DNA from: an uncultured Clostridia bacterium
GTDB taxonomy: Bacteria > Bacillota > Clostridia > Oscillospirales > Ruminococcaceae
NCBI GenBank assembly: GCA_946535685.1
Contig: CAMNDR010000037.1
Location: 1 to 7,635 of the forward strand
Length of the DNA stretch: 7,635 nt
Reading direction: 5' to 3'
Positions 1 to 5,828 of the stretch are shown here, one piece after another. Within the stretch, counting starts at the first letter, position 1; each line of letters opens with the position of its first letter. The translations under genes and the position numbers were made by a program. The notes beneath the pieces were generated by a model, which had not been told where the DNA came from, did not search any database, and saw nothing but the letters and a program-made list of their open reading frames with translations.

Positions 1-495
1 CAGCCCTATCAGCAGGCACCCCCTCCGCAGTTCAACAATCCGACGCCGCCTCCGGTGAACAATCAGCCTTACGGCCAGACACCGCCTCCGGTAAATAACC
101 AGCCCTATGGCCAGACCCCGCCGCCGCAGTATGACGCGACCGGTGCAAACGGCATGGAGAGCGAATATGACAAGGGCGCCAAGCTGCCGTTTACACTCGG
201 TATTGTCGGCCTCGTTGCAAACGGTGTCGGTCTGCTCGGCTTTTTCTGCTGCTGCTGGTACATTCCGCAGATCGTTGCGCTCATTGTCGGCATCATCGGT
301 ATGGTCAAGGCGAACAAGATGCAGAGTGATCTGTACCTGATCGCCCCGGAGAACCAGCAGAAGATGAAGAACGGCAAGACCATGTGTCTGATTTCCACGA
401 TCCTCGCTGCAGTCGGCATCGTACTGCTCACCATCCTGATGATCGCAGGTGTTGCAGCAAGCATGTCCGAGGGTTTCAGCGAGTATCTCGACTGA
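1..495 (+). CDS. Proline-rich CCC-motif small membrane protein (CD225/dispanin- or DUF4190-like), 5' end missing
   Basis: The frame is open from the first base, so the start codon lies upstream; 164 codons are visible, ending in TGA at 493-495. Residues 1-43 (counted from the window start) are a Pro/Gln/Asn/Tyr-rich tail containing two perfect 12-residue repeats. A charged linker follows. There are hydrophobic segments at about 62-82, 86-104 and 127-151. Three consecutive cysteines (83-85) sit at the end of the first segment, followed by WYIPQIVALIVGIIG and a polar loop (105-126). This plan of proline-rich N-terminus, Cys cluster and a loop between two membrane helices resembles CD225/dispanin (IFITM-like) proteins and also bacterial DUF4190 proteins. 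I cannot choose between these families by eye. It is the first visible gene of an operon with two DUF2752 genes. Function unknown; a membrane-located accessory role is inference. Confidence 0.75.
   Translation, partial: QPYQQAPPPQFNNPTPPPVNNQPYGQTPPPVNNQPYGQTPPPQYDATGANGMESEYDKGAKLPFTLGIVGLVANGVGLLGFFCCCWYIPQIVALIVGIIGMVKANKMQSDLYLIAPENQQKMKNGKTMCLISTILAAVGIVLLTILMIAGVAASMSEGFSEYLD
55..126 (+). repeat. Two tandem 36-bp units encoding a 12-residue proline-rich repeat
   Basis: Positions 55-90 and 91-126 each encode VNNQPYGQTPPP. The peptides are identical, but the DNA units differ at several codon third positions (for example aac/aat, tac/tat, cct/ccc). A more diverged related unit ends at about position 54 (FNNPTPPP), so the array probably continues upstream of the window. 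The repeat forms the likely extramembrane tail of the CCC-motif protein. Confidence 0.85.
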
Positions 496-500
496 TCTGA

Positions 501-902
501 ATGAAGTATGTCTGGCGGGCGCTCCTGCTGCTTGTACCGGTGCTGATCGTTCTCGGGTTTGTGTTTCGTCAGCAGACACAGCCCGTGATCGAGGCACTTG
601 CAGGCGGGGGCGCCTGTTTCTTCCACACGATGACCGGGCTGTATTGTCCCGGATGCGGCAGCACAAGAGCGACACTGGCGCTTCTGCACGGCAGATTTCT
701 GCTGTCCTTCCACGAAAATCCGATGATCCTGACCTGTGCCGTGCTTGCAGTGCTTGGGTATATTGAGCTCTGGAGCATCAGCTTTGGCCGAAAGCTCACG
801 CTGCTCCCTGAAAAATGGCAGTTCTGGGCGGTTCTGGTCGGACTGCAGCTTGCGTGGTCTGTTGTGCGCAATTTTATTCCGGCGCTGATGCCGCTGACCT
901 GA
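501..902 (+). CDS. DUF2752 domain membrane protein, copy 1
   Basis: This 133-residue protein carries the DUF2752 hallmark CPGCGSTR at residues 49-56, just after a membrane segment (about 5-23). Further hydrophobic segments lie at about 75-92 and 105-122, and HENP is at 71-74. C39, H42, C49 and C52 form a CxxH-x6-CxxC arrangement that could bind a metal (inference). The start is fixed by an in-frame TGA immediately upstream (498-500). It lies 5 nt after the previous stop and has no clear Shine-Dalgarno sequence, so translation probably depends on coupling to the preceding gene. The protein is close to its neighbour, the second DUF2752 gene, and the two share an identical 11-residue C-terminus. 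The family's biochemical role is not established. Confidence 0.88.
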   Translation: MKYVWRALLLLVPVLIVLGFVFRQQTQPVIEALAGGGACFFHTMTGLYCPGCGSTRATLALLHGRFLLSFHENPMILTCAVLAVLGYIELWSISFGRKLTLLPEKWQFWAVLVGLQLAWSVVRNFIPALMPLT

Positions 903-903
903 C

Positions 904-912
904 AGGGGGGAG
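904..912 (+). promoter_or_regulatory. Ribosome binding site that sets the start of the second DUF2752 gene
   Basis: A purine run, AGGGGGGAG, lies just upstream of ATG 914. It supports that start over the in-frame ATG at 815, which would create a long overlap with the first copy and add an N-terminus that does not resemble the family. Confidence 0.6.
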
Positions 913-913
913 C

Positions 914-1321
914 ATGGTGCAAACGATCCGCCGTTACCGCAGCATCTGGCTGCCGCCTGTGGCGGTGCTCGCTGTGCTGCTGGTGATCTGGCTCTGCCGG
1001 CCGGTTCTGGACTGGCTGATGGGGCTGTATCGCTGCCCGATCCATGCGGTGACGGGCTTGCTCTGTCCCGGCTGTGGCGGTACCCGAAGTTTCCGGGCGC
1101 TTCTGCAGGGAAGGGTGCTGCTGGCAGTGCATGAAAATCCTGTTCCGCTGCTCCTGGCTGCCGCCGCTGTCCTGCGGTACATTGAAGGCATCCTGAAAGC
1201 CGTCGGAAAGCCCAGGGAACTGTTGCCGAGAAAGCTCCGGTTCTGGTGTGTACTGATCGGGATGGTGCTGGTTTGGGCTGTCCTGCGTAATTTTATCCCG
1301 GCGCTGATGCCGCTGACATGA
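914..1321 (+). CDS. DUF2752 domain membrane protein, copy 2 (tandem paralogue)
   Basis: This 135-residue protein has CPGCGGTR at residues 51-58 and the same CxxH-x6-CxxC layout as its neighbour (C41, H44, C51, C54). Hydrophobic segments lie at about 12-28, 76-92 and 110-125, and HENP is at 74-77. From the shared His to the C-terminus the two paralogues align without gaps over 92 residues, with roughly 54 identities by hand count; both end in RNFIPALMPLT. The start is placed 11 nt after the previous stop, behind a G-rich Shine-Dalgarno sequence. The N-terminal 30 residues are unrelated in sequence to copy 1. It is the last gene before an intrinsic terminator. Function unknown; a membrane protein, possibly metal-binding, acting with its operon partners is inference. 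Confidence 0.88.
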   Translation: MVQTIRRYRSIWLPPVAVLAVLLVIWLCRPVLDWLMGLYRCPIHAVTGLLCPGCGGTRSFRALLQGRVLLAVHENPVPLLLAAAAVLRYIEGILKAVGKPRELLPRKLRFWCVLIGMVLVWAVLRNFIPALMPLT

Positions 1322-1326
1322 ATCGG

Positions 1327-1359
1327 ATCCCCTTTGCATACGGCAAGGGGGATTTCTTT
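1327..1359 (+). terminator. Intrinsic terminator of the DUF2752 operon
   Basis: An 11-bp stem (1327-1337 with 1343-1353, one G-U pair) closes a 5-nt loop and runs into TTTCTTT. It begins 6 nt after the stop codon of the second DUF2752 gene. Confidence 0.85.
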
Positions 1360-1410
1360 GGCCGGCGGGGGCATTGTTGATTTCGCACGGAAACACGATC
1401 CAAAATTGTG

Positions 1411-1426
1411 AAAATTCATGAATTTT
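1411..1426. promoter_or_regulatory. 16-bp perfect palindrome upstream of the carboxypeptidase-family promoter (candidate operator or UP-like element)
   Basis: AAAATTCATGAATTTT is exactly self-complementary and, with one extra T, extends to TGA...TCA flanks (1409-1429). It lies 11 bp upstream of the -35 box. It could bind a dimeric regulator or act as an AT-rich upstream element. It is not followed by a U-tract suited to termination of the preceding operon, which already has its own terminator. Confidence 0.4.
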
Positions 1427-1437
1427 TCAAAAAGGCT

Positions 1438-1465
1438 TTGCAAGTGCCCGTTTTTCTGGTATAAT
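1438..1465 (+). promoter_or_regulatory. SigA-type promoter for the carboxypeptidase-family gene
   Basis: A -35 TTGCAA (1438-1443) and a perfect -10 TATAAT (1460-1465) are separated by 16 bp. A TG at 1457-1458 gives an extended -10. The predicted transcript start is near 1472, leaving a leader of about 30 nt. Confidence 0.85.
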
Positions 1466-1487
1466 AAATAAGTACCCTGATGACAAC

Positions 1488-1492
1488 GGAGG
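1488..1492 (+). promoter_or_regulatory. Ribosome binding site that sets the start at 1501
   Basis: GGAGG lies 8 nt upstream of ATG 1501. The in-frame ATG at 1480 has no such site and would place seven residues before the signal peptide, so 1501 is chosen. Confidence 0.85.
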
Positions 1493-1500
1493 CGTTTTCT

Positions 1501-2952
1501 ATGAAAAGAATCCTTTCCATTTGCCTGGCAATGGCAATGGTCTGCTGCTTCTTTGTGAATATAACCGCACAAGCTGTGACATTCACGCCCAGCTTCGATA
1601 TCAACAGCTCGGCAGGTCTGCTCATCAACCTTGATACGGATGAAGTGATCTACCAGAAAAATTCCGACACGCAGTATATGCCAGGATCTCTGGTACAGAT
1701 CATGGAGGCGGTCGTGGTGCTGGAGAATTGCAACAACCTGAGCATGCGCATCACAGCCGACGAGGCGCTCTATGACTCGTTCCGGAATTCGGAATATGCC
1801 GATGATCTGCGCTATGCCGATATCCTGAATCACGATATCCTGACGGTGGAGGAGCTGCTGTATGCGCTGATGCTCACTTCCTCCTGCGAGGCGGCAGTGC
1901 TGCTGGCGAATCAGTTCGGCAACGGCAGCATCCCGAATTTTGTGCAGATGATGAACGATAAGGCGGCAGAGCTTGGCTGTACACAGACCACCTTCACCAA
2001 TGTGACGGGTGAATACGATCCCGGTCAGAAGACGACGGCCAACGACCTGGCACTCATTACAAAATATGCTCTGAAGCTCGGCAGATTTGAGACGATCGCC
2101 TGCTCGGATTATTTCCGTCCGACCTCTCCGAATCCGGAGCGGCATGACGAAGAATGGGTATGGACACATTCTAACCTGATGACCCAGGAAAACAGTACCC
2201 ATTATATGGAGAATGTCCGGGGCATCAAGACTGCGAATCTCTCGATGCAGGGGCGGAATATCATCACCAAAGCCTCACGGGACGGCAATAATTTCCTCGT
2301 GATCCTGCTGGCTGCACCGTTCGAGGACGGCGAAGGCAATCTGCAGTATTACCACATGGACGATGCAAAGGCACTCTTTGAGTGGGTGTTCGAGCATTTC
2401 TCGTTCCGCACGCTGCTGAGCGATAATACAGAGCTCGGACAGGTCACAGTCAACAACAGCGAGGGTGCTAATTATGTCCTTGTAAAGCCGGAAAAGGCAT
2501 TTGGTACACTCTGGTATGACCAGGCCGATGAGACTTCGATCGTGCAGGAGATCGACCTGAAAGAGAATGTTACAGCACCGGTCAAAAAGGGTGAGGTGCT
2601 CGGCACAGTGAAGCTGAAATTTTCCGGTGAGGAGATCGCTGAGGTGAATCTGATTGCCACATCTGGCGTGGAGCTGTCTAAGATGAAGTATTATGCGGCA
2701 TTGGTGAAGCATTTCCCCAAAACGCCGTGGTTTACAAGAGCGATCCTGTTCAGCATCCTGATCGGACTGATCTATATTGCGCTGTGTGTGTATGCGCATA
2801 TCCAGTACCTCCAGCGAAAGAAGGCGGCTCCGATTCATCTGCGGCCGAATTCCTCCGCTGCCCGGAAGGAAGCCCGTAAGGCGGATGCTGAGGAACGCAG
2901 GGAAAAGCCCGAAAAGCCCTATCAGGCAATGAAACCGATAAAGAAGAAATAG
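1501..2952 (+). CDS. D-alanyl-D-alanine carboxypeptidase (DacF/PBP5, peptidase S11) family protein, probably catalytically inactive
   Basis: This 483-residue protein has a signal peptide (1 to about 25), an S11 peptidase-like domain (about 33-300), a beta-rich PBP5 C-terminal-like region (about 303-392), a membrane anchor (about 413-433) and a basic/acidic cytoplasmic tail rich in Lys, Arg and Glu. Active family members trim the terminal D-Ala from peptidoglycan pentapeptides using SxxK, SxN and KTG motifs. Here they read S63-L-V-Q66 (general-base Lys replaced by Gln), S127-S-C129 (Asn replaced by Cys) and K243-T-A245 (Gly replaced by Ala). The surrounding fold signatures (LLINLDTDEVIYQKN, AAVLLANQF, FVQMMNDKAAELG) are well kept and the frame is intact. 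I infer a non-catalytic wall-binding or regulatory role at the outer membrane face. It is monocistronic, with its own promoter and terminator. Confidence 0.9.
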   Translation: MKRILSICLAMAMVCCFFVNITAQAVTFTPSFDINSSAGLLINLDTDEVIYQKNSDTQYMPGSLVQIMEAVVVLENCNNLSMRITADEALYDSFRNSEYADDLRYADILNHDILTVEELLYALMLTSSCEAAVLLANQFGNGSIPNFVQMMNDKAAELGCTQTTFTNVTGEYDPGQKTTANDLALITKYALKLGRFETIACSDYFRPTSPNPERHDEEWVWTHSNLMTQENSTHYMENVRGIKTANLSMQGRNIITKASRDGNNFLVILLAAPFEDGEGNLQYYHMDDAKALFEWVFEHFSFRTLLSDNTELGQVTVNNSEGANYVLVKPEKAFGTLWYDQADETSIVQEIDLKENVTAPVKKGEVLGTVKLKFSGEEIAEVNLIATSGVELSKMKYYAALVKHFPKTPWFTRAILFSILIGLIYIALCVYAHIQYLQRKKAAPIHLRPNSSAARKEARKADAEERREKPEKPYQAMKPIKKK

Positions 2953-2955
2953 CAG

Positions 2956-2992
2956 AAAATAAGGCAAGGCGTTTGCTCCTTGCCTTATTTTT
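2956..2992. terminator. Bidirectional intrinsic terminator shared by the convergent carboxypeptidase-family and pglX-like genes
   Basis: A perfect 14-bp stem (2956-2969 with 2978-2991) closes an 8-nt loop. It is flanked by A residues on the left (2956-2959) and T residues on the right (2988-2992), so each strand shows a hairpin followed by a U-run. It starts 3 nt after the stop of the upstream gene and touches the stop codon of the minus-strand gene. Confidence 0.9.
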
Positions 2993-5684
2993 ATCGGATG
3001 CCGCCGAGGATCGTGCGGAATCTGGCATAATTTTCCGGGATTCCCGCATCCCGGTCGATCACAGTGTCCGTAAGCATGCGGATCTGCGCCAGATAGCTCT
3101 CACGCTCCGGGAATGTCTGCCCCTGGACGGCTGCCAGAAATGCTGCGGCAGGCTTTTCCGGGAGCGTGTGGTAATTCATCAGCACCCGCATTGCCTCCCG
3201 TCGGTTCCCGCTGCGCAGAAGCCAGTAGACAGGCCGCTTGTGATAGCGTCTGCAATGCGATGTCCAGAAATCTGTCCTGCCGTAGTCTGCAGGATGGCAG
3301 CCGAGCATCTCGGTGAGAAGCTGCGCCTGTGCATCCGGCGCATCCTCCGGAAACGCCGCTGCCAGTAGCTGCAGTGCTGCAGCACCGACCTCCTGCAGAG
3401 GCAGAGCGTCAGCCTTTTTCACACCAGGATAGGAGAACCGCCCGAGTACGCAGCCCGCCGCAAAGCTGATGAGATCTTCGGCGATCTCCCGGCCGGTCGG
3501 CACATGCAGACTGTCGGTCACATGGCAGTCCACTTCGTCACCAAGGCCATAGATCTGCGCAAAGAGCTGGTTCAGCCGCTCCTCGTTCCGGCGCATTTGC
3601 TCACTGCGTTCCCTGCAGCGCTGGCGGTAGGCCTGCAGTGCTGCTGCAAAGGCATGTTCGCCCGTCTGCAGCAGCGGATGGACATGAAAATCCCAGCTTT
3701 CCTCGCTTTCATCCCAATCCTCCTGCGCAAGGCGGATGTTTTCCACAACAAGCGGCTCTATCTCGTTTCGGTAAGCAGTACCGGGCAGGTAGGGGAGAGA
3801 ACGCAGGTTTTCTGCCTGAAAATTCATCGTCGGATTCGTCATCTGCAGCATCTCCCGCACGACTGAGGAGGAAAGCAGACCCATGAGGTAGAGCCTGTCT
3901 TCTTCCGGCGGAAACAGACAGGATCCGGAGACATCGAAGAGAAATCCTTCCGGCTGTACCCGCACGCCGAAACGGCAGCTTTCTGTGATGAATGTCCAGG
4001 TGATGCCCGGTTTGAAATACATGTCCGCATTCTTGAGCCGTCCGCCGCAGCGGGTCTTGTTGAGCTCTGCATGGAATGCCCGCAGAGCTTCTCCTCCGCT
4101 TCGGTAGTTGACCACATAGCTATGGTTGCCGTACCAGCGCCGCACAGGGCCGCCCTTATTGTACGGGAACCAGGTCTTTCCGGTGGCAGCAGCTTCCTCG
4201 GCGCTTCTGCAGCCGAAAGCGATGCTGCCCGGCTCCACCTCATACCAGCGCCGGACGAATCGCTTGTTGTCCGAAGTGGTCATGCCCTGGCAGATGCGGC
4301 AGAAATCAGCTAATTTCGGCGCCTGCATCGCTGCGAGCATCCTGTCGCTGCACCAGTAGCACAGAGGTTCTCCCGGCAGAGCTGCCATACGTTCTCTTGT
4401 ACATACATAGCGCAGCGCCGGGTCATGGAAGTGAGCTGCCTTGTCCTGCACATCTGTCAGCCGGACATAGACAGCGGGATAGTCTGCGATCTCACGGCCG
4501 AATGCGGTAAATGCCGTCGTCTGGACGATCGTGCCGACATCGCCTGTGTGAAAGGCACCAGTTCCGAGATGCACCATGCTCCCGATCGTGTACTGCTGCA
4601 GCGATTGCCGCAGTGCCCGGAACCGTGAGAGGAACATCCAGCCGTGCATTGTGAGCATCGAGAAGCAGCCGTCCTGTGCTGTCAGTTCCGCGCAGCGCTC
4701 CATAAAGGCAGCGAAGAGATCTGCCTTTCCAAGCGCATATTCTGCCTTGACAAAGGCGGAGAGCTGCGGCGGCATGGAGCTTGTGCCCATGTAAGGCGGA
4801 TTGGTGATGACCGCATCAAAGCGGCTGTTCAGGAGCCGGGAGACGGCGAGCGTGTCGCCTGTGCCGCAGACCGGCGGCCGCAGCAGCGAGCCGCAGACAG
4901 CGCTGCCGGGCAGTGTTTCCTCAAGCGCCGAGAGATCGTAGATCTGCATGCGGATGGCTCTGGTGAGGATATCCGGCAGGAATTTTGCCGCCTTCATGCG
5001 CAGCACAAATTCGCCTACAGCCGCCGCTGTTCCGTCGATGTCCATGCCGATGAGATTGTCCCGCAGGATGTATTCCGCCGCTTGCTCCGGCGCAGTCCCG
5101 TCCGCAAGGTACAACGCCATGAGCGCATCGAATGCTTCCGTCAGAAGCTGTCCTGTCCCCATGCAGGGATCGAGCAGCCGGATCTGTGACGGCGCTTTTC
5201 CGGCAGCAGGCGGCGCACCGAGAACATATTCCCATTCCTCCAGCGGCCTGCATACGCCAGCAAGGGCGTTCTGCGCCATATACTGCCCGATCCAGCGGGG
5301 CGTGAACAACTGCGTTGCCGCTGCGATGCGTTCCGGCGGGATCTTGACATTCTGGCGGAGCCCTGCAAAGGCCGCCTCCCGTTCCGGCGTGACCCAGTAC
5401 TGATACAGCCAGCCAGCCAGCTCCGGATGCTTCTGCCAGACAGCCTGCGGGATCTCCTGCAGAAGCGCCGCTGCACCGGACAGCCCCGCCGGGAATGACT
5501 TTACACAGTCAAACAGCCGCAAGCCCTGCGGCAGGGGAGCGCCCTGCGTATACAGACCGTGCGCCTCCATGCAGGAAAGTGCGCAGAGCCGTGCAAACCA
5601 GAGCTTTGCTTCCGCTTCTTCGGTATTCGCAAGTGCATGCTCCATGGCAGCACGCATCTGCCGTACCATGCGGCGGTAGTTCAT
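2991..5684 (-). CDS. pglX: PglX-like BREX-type adenine-specific (N6) DNA methyltransferase, solitary
   Basis: This 897-residue protein follows the PglX plan. An N-terminal helical part (CALSCMEAHG at 34-43) leads into GWLYQYW (91-97) and ATQLFTP (123-129). SAM motif I is D172-PCMGTGQ, and catalytic motif IV is N295-PPY, which marks an N6-adenine methylase. Target-recognition-like and C-terminal parts follow, with conserved blocks WFPYNKGGP (505-513), YFKPGITW (556-563), NPTMNFQ (617-623), SWDF (663-666) and HKRPVYWL (815-822). In BREX systems PglX marks host DNA and is needed for phage defence. At 897 residues it is shorter than the usual roughly 1,200, mainly through compaction, as both ends are present. 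No PglZ, BrxA, BrxB, BrxC or BrxL gene lies beside it. ATG 5684 is chosen over GTG 5693, which lies inside the Shine-Dalgarno sequence. A stand-alone epigenetic methylase is the main alternative to BREX function. Confidence 0.88.
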   Translation of the reverse strand: MNYRRMVRQMRAAMEHALANTEEAEAKLWFARLCALSCMEAHGLYTQGAPLPQGLRLFDCVKSFPAGLSGAAALLQEIPQAVWQKHPELAGWLYQYWVTPEREAAFAGLRQNVKIPPERIAAATQLFTPRWIGQYMAQNALAGVCRPLEEWEYVLGAPPAAGKAPSQIRLLDPCMGTGQLLTEAFDALMALYLADGTAPEQAAEYILRDNLIGMDIDGTAAAVGEFVLRMKAAKFLPDILTRAIRMQIYDLSALEETLPGSAVCGSLLRPPVCGTGDTLAVSRLLNSRFDAVITNPPYMGTSSMPPQLSAFVKAEYALGKADLFAAFMERCAELTAQDGCFSMLTMHGWMFLSRFRALRQSLQQYTIGSMVHLGTGAFHTGDVGTIVQTTAFTAFGREIADYPAVYVRLTDVQDKAAHFHDPALRYVCTRERMAALPGEPLCYWCSDRMLAAMQAPKLADFCRICQGMTTSDNKRFVRRWYEVEPGSIAFGCRSAEEAAATGKTWFPYNKGGPVRRWYGNHSYVVNYRSGGEALRAFHAELNKTRCGGRLKNADMYFKPGITWTFITESCRFGVRVQPEGFLFDVSGSCLFPPEEDRLYLMGLLSSSVVREMLQMTNPTMNFQAENLRSLPYLPGTAYRNEIEPLVVENIRLAQEDWDESEESWDFHVHPLLQTGEHAFAAALQAYRQRCRERSEQMRRNEERLNQLFAQIYGLGDEVDCHVTDSLHVPTGREIAEDLISFAAGCVLGRFSYPGVKKADALPLQEVGAAALQLLAAAFPEDAPDAQAQLLTEMLGCHPADYGRTDFWTSHCRRYHKRPVYWLLRSGNRREAMRVLMNYHTLPEKPAAAFLAAVQGQTFPERESYLAQIRMLTDTVIDRDAGIPENYARFRTILGGIR

Positions 5685-5689
5685 GGGTC

Positions 5690-5696
5690 TCACCTC
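5690..5696 (-). promoter_or_regulatory. Ribosome binding site of the pglX-like gene, deciding its start
   Basis: On the minus strand GAGGTGA, an extended match to the 16S anti-Shine-Dalgarno sequence, lies 5 nt before ATG 5684. The in-frame GTG at 5691-5693 is part of this site, so it is unlikely to be the start. Confidence 0.8.
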
Positions 5697-5716
5697 GTTT
5701 CGTGATCATTTCTATC

Positions 5717-5745
5717 ATTATACCACGGATCGCGGATTTTTGCAA
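5717..5745 (-). promoter_or_regulatory. SigA-type promoter of the pglX-like gene
   Basis: On the minus strand, -35 TTGCAA (5740-5745) and -10 TATAAT (5717-5722) are spaced by 17 bp, with an extended -10 TG (TGG before TATAAT). The leader is only about 25 nt. The hexamers match those of the carboxypeptidase-family promoter. Confidence 0.85.
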
Positions 5746-5754
5746 CTGCAGGAC

Positions 5755-5783
5755 TTGCTTTTTCCGCACTTTTCCTGTATAAT
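5755..5783 (+). promoter_or_regulatory. SigA-type promoter of dapF
   Basis: -35 TTGCTT (5755-5760) and -10 TATAAT (5778-5783) are separated by 17 bp. Transcription should start near 5790. The promoter diverges from that of the pglX-like gene, with 9 bp between the two -35 boxes. Confidence 0.8.
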
Positions 5784-5799
5784 AAGAAAGACAAAAAAA

Positions 5800-5815
5800 C
5801 TCCGGCGCACCGGAG
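5800..5815 (+). other. Leader hairpin directly abutting the dapF Shine-Dalgarno sequence
   Basis: CTCCGG (5800-5805) pairs perfectly with CCGGAG (5810-5815) around a CGCA loop. The Shine-Dalgarno sequence AAAGGAG (5816-5822) begins at the next base and lies 6 nt from ATG 5829. Because the predicted transcript start is near 5790, this is essentially a 5'-end hairpin. It may protect the mRNA or tune ribosome access (inference). Confidence 0.6.
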
Positions 5816-5828
5816 AAAGGAGAATTAC

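Noticed and set aside
815..913. Extended N-terminus for the second DUF2752 gene from ATG 815
   Set aside because: It would overlap the first copy by 88 nt, and the added residues do not look like the family. ATG 914 has a Shine-Dalgarno sequence.
569..1396. Minus-strand open frame (275 codons) across both DUF2752 genes
   Set aside because: It is antisense to two well-supported family members. The product is low-complexity and rich in Gln, Pro and Arg.
934..2202. Long open frame on the minus strand (422 codons)
   Set aside because: It runs antisense across the second DUF2752 gene and the carboxypeptidase-family gene, crosses a terminator and a promoter, and its product is His/Arg/Gln-rich with no recognisable domain. 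It is a shadow of codon bias on the other strand.
2991..5684. A restriction endonuclease fused to the methyltransferase (type IIL-like)
   Set aside because: The region before the SAM motif is only about 170 residues, shows no PD-(D/E)xK signature, and aligns in character with the PglX N-terminus.
5685..5693. GTG start for the pglX-like gene
   Set aside because: The GTG is inside the GAGGTGA ribosome site for ATG 5684, so it has no upstream site of its own.
5703..5708. TGATCA palindrome in the pglX leader as an operator
   Set aside because: Six bases are too few to separate from chance, and no second copy with suitable spacing was seen.
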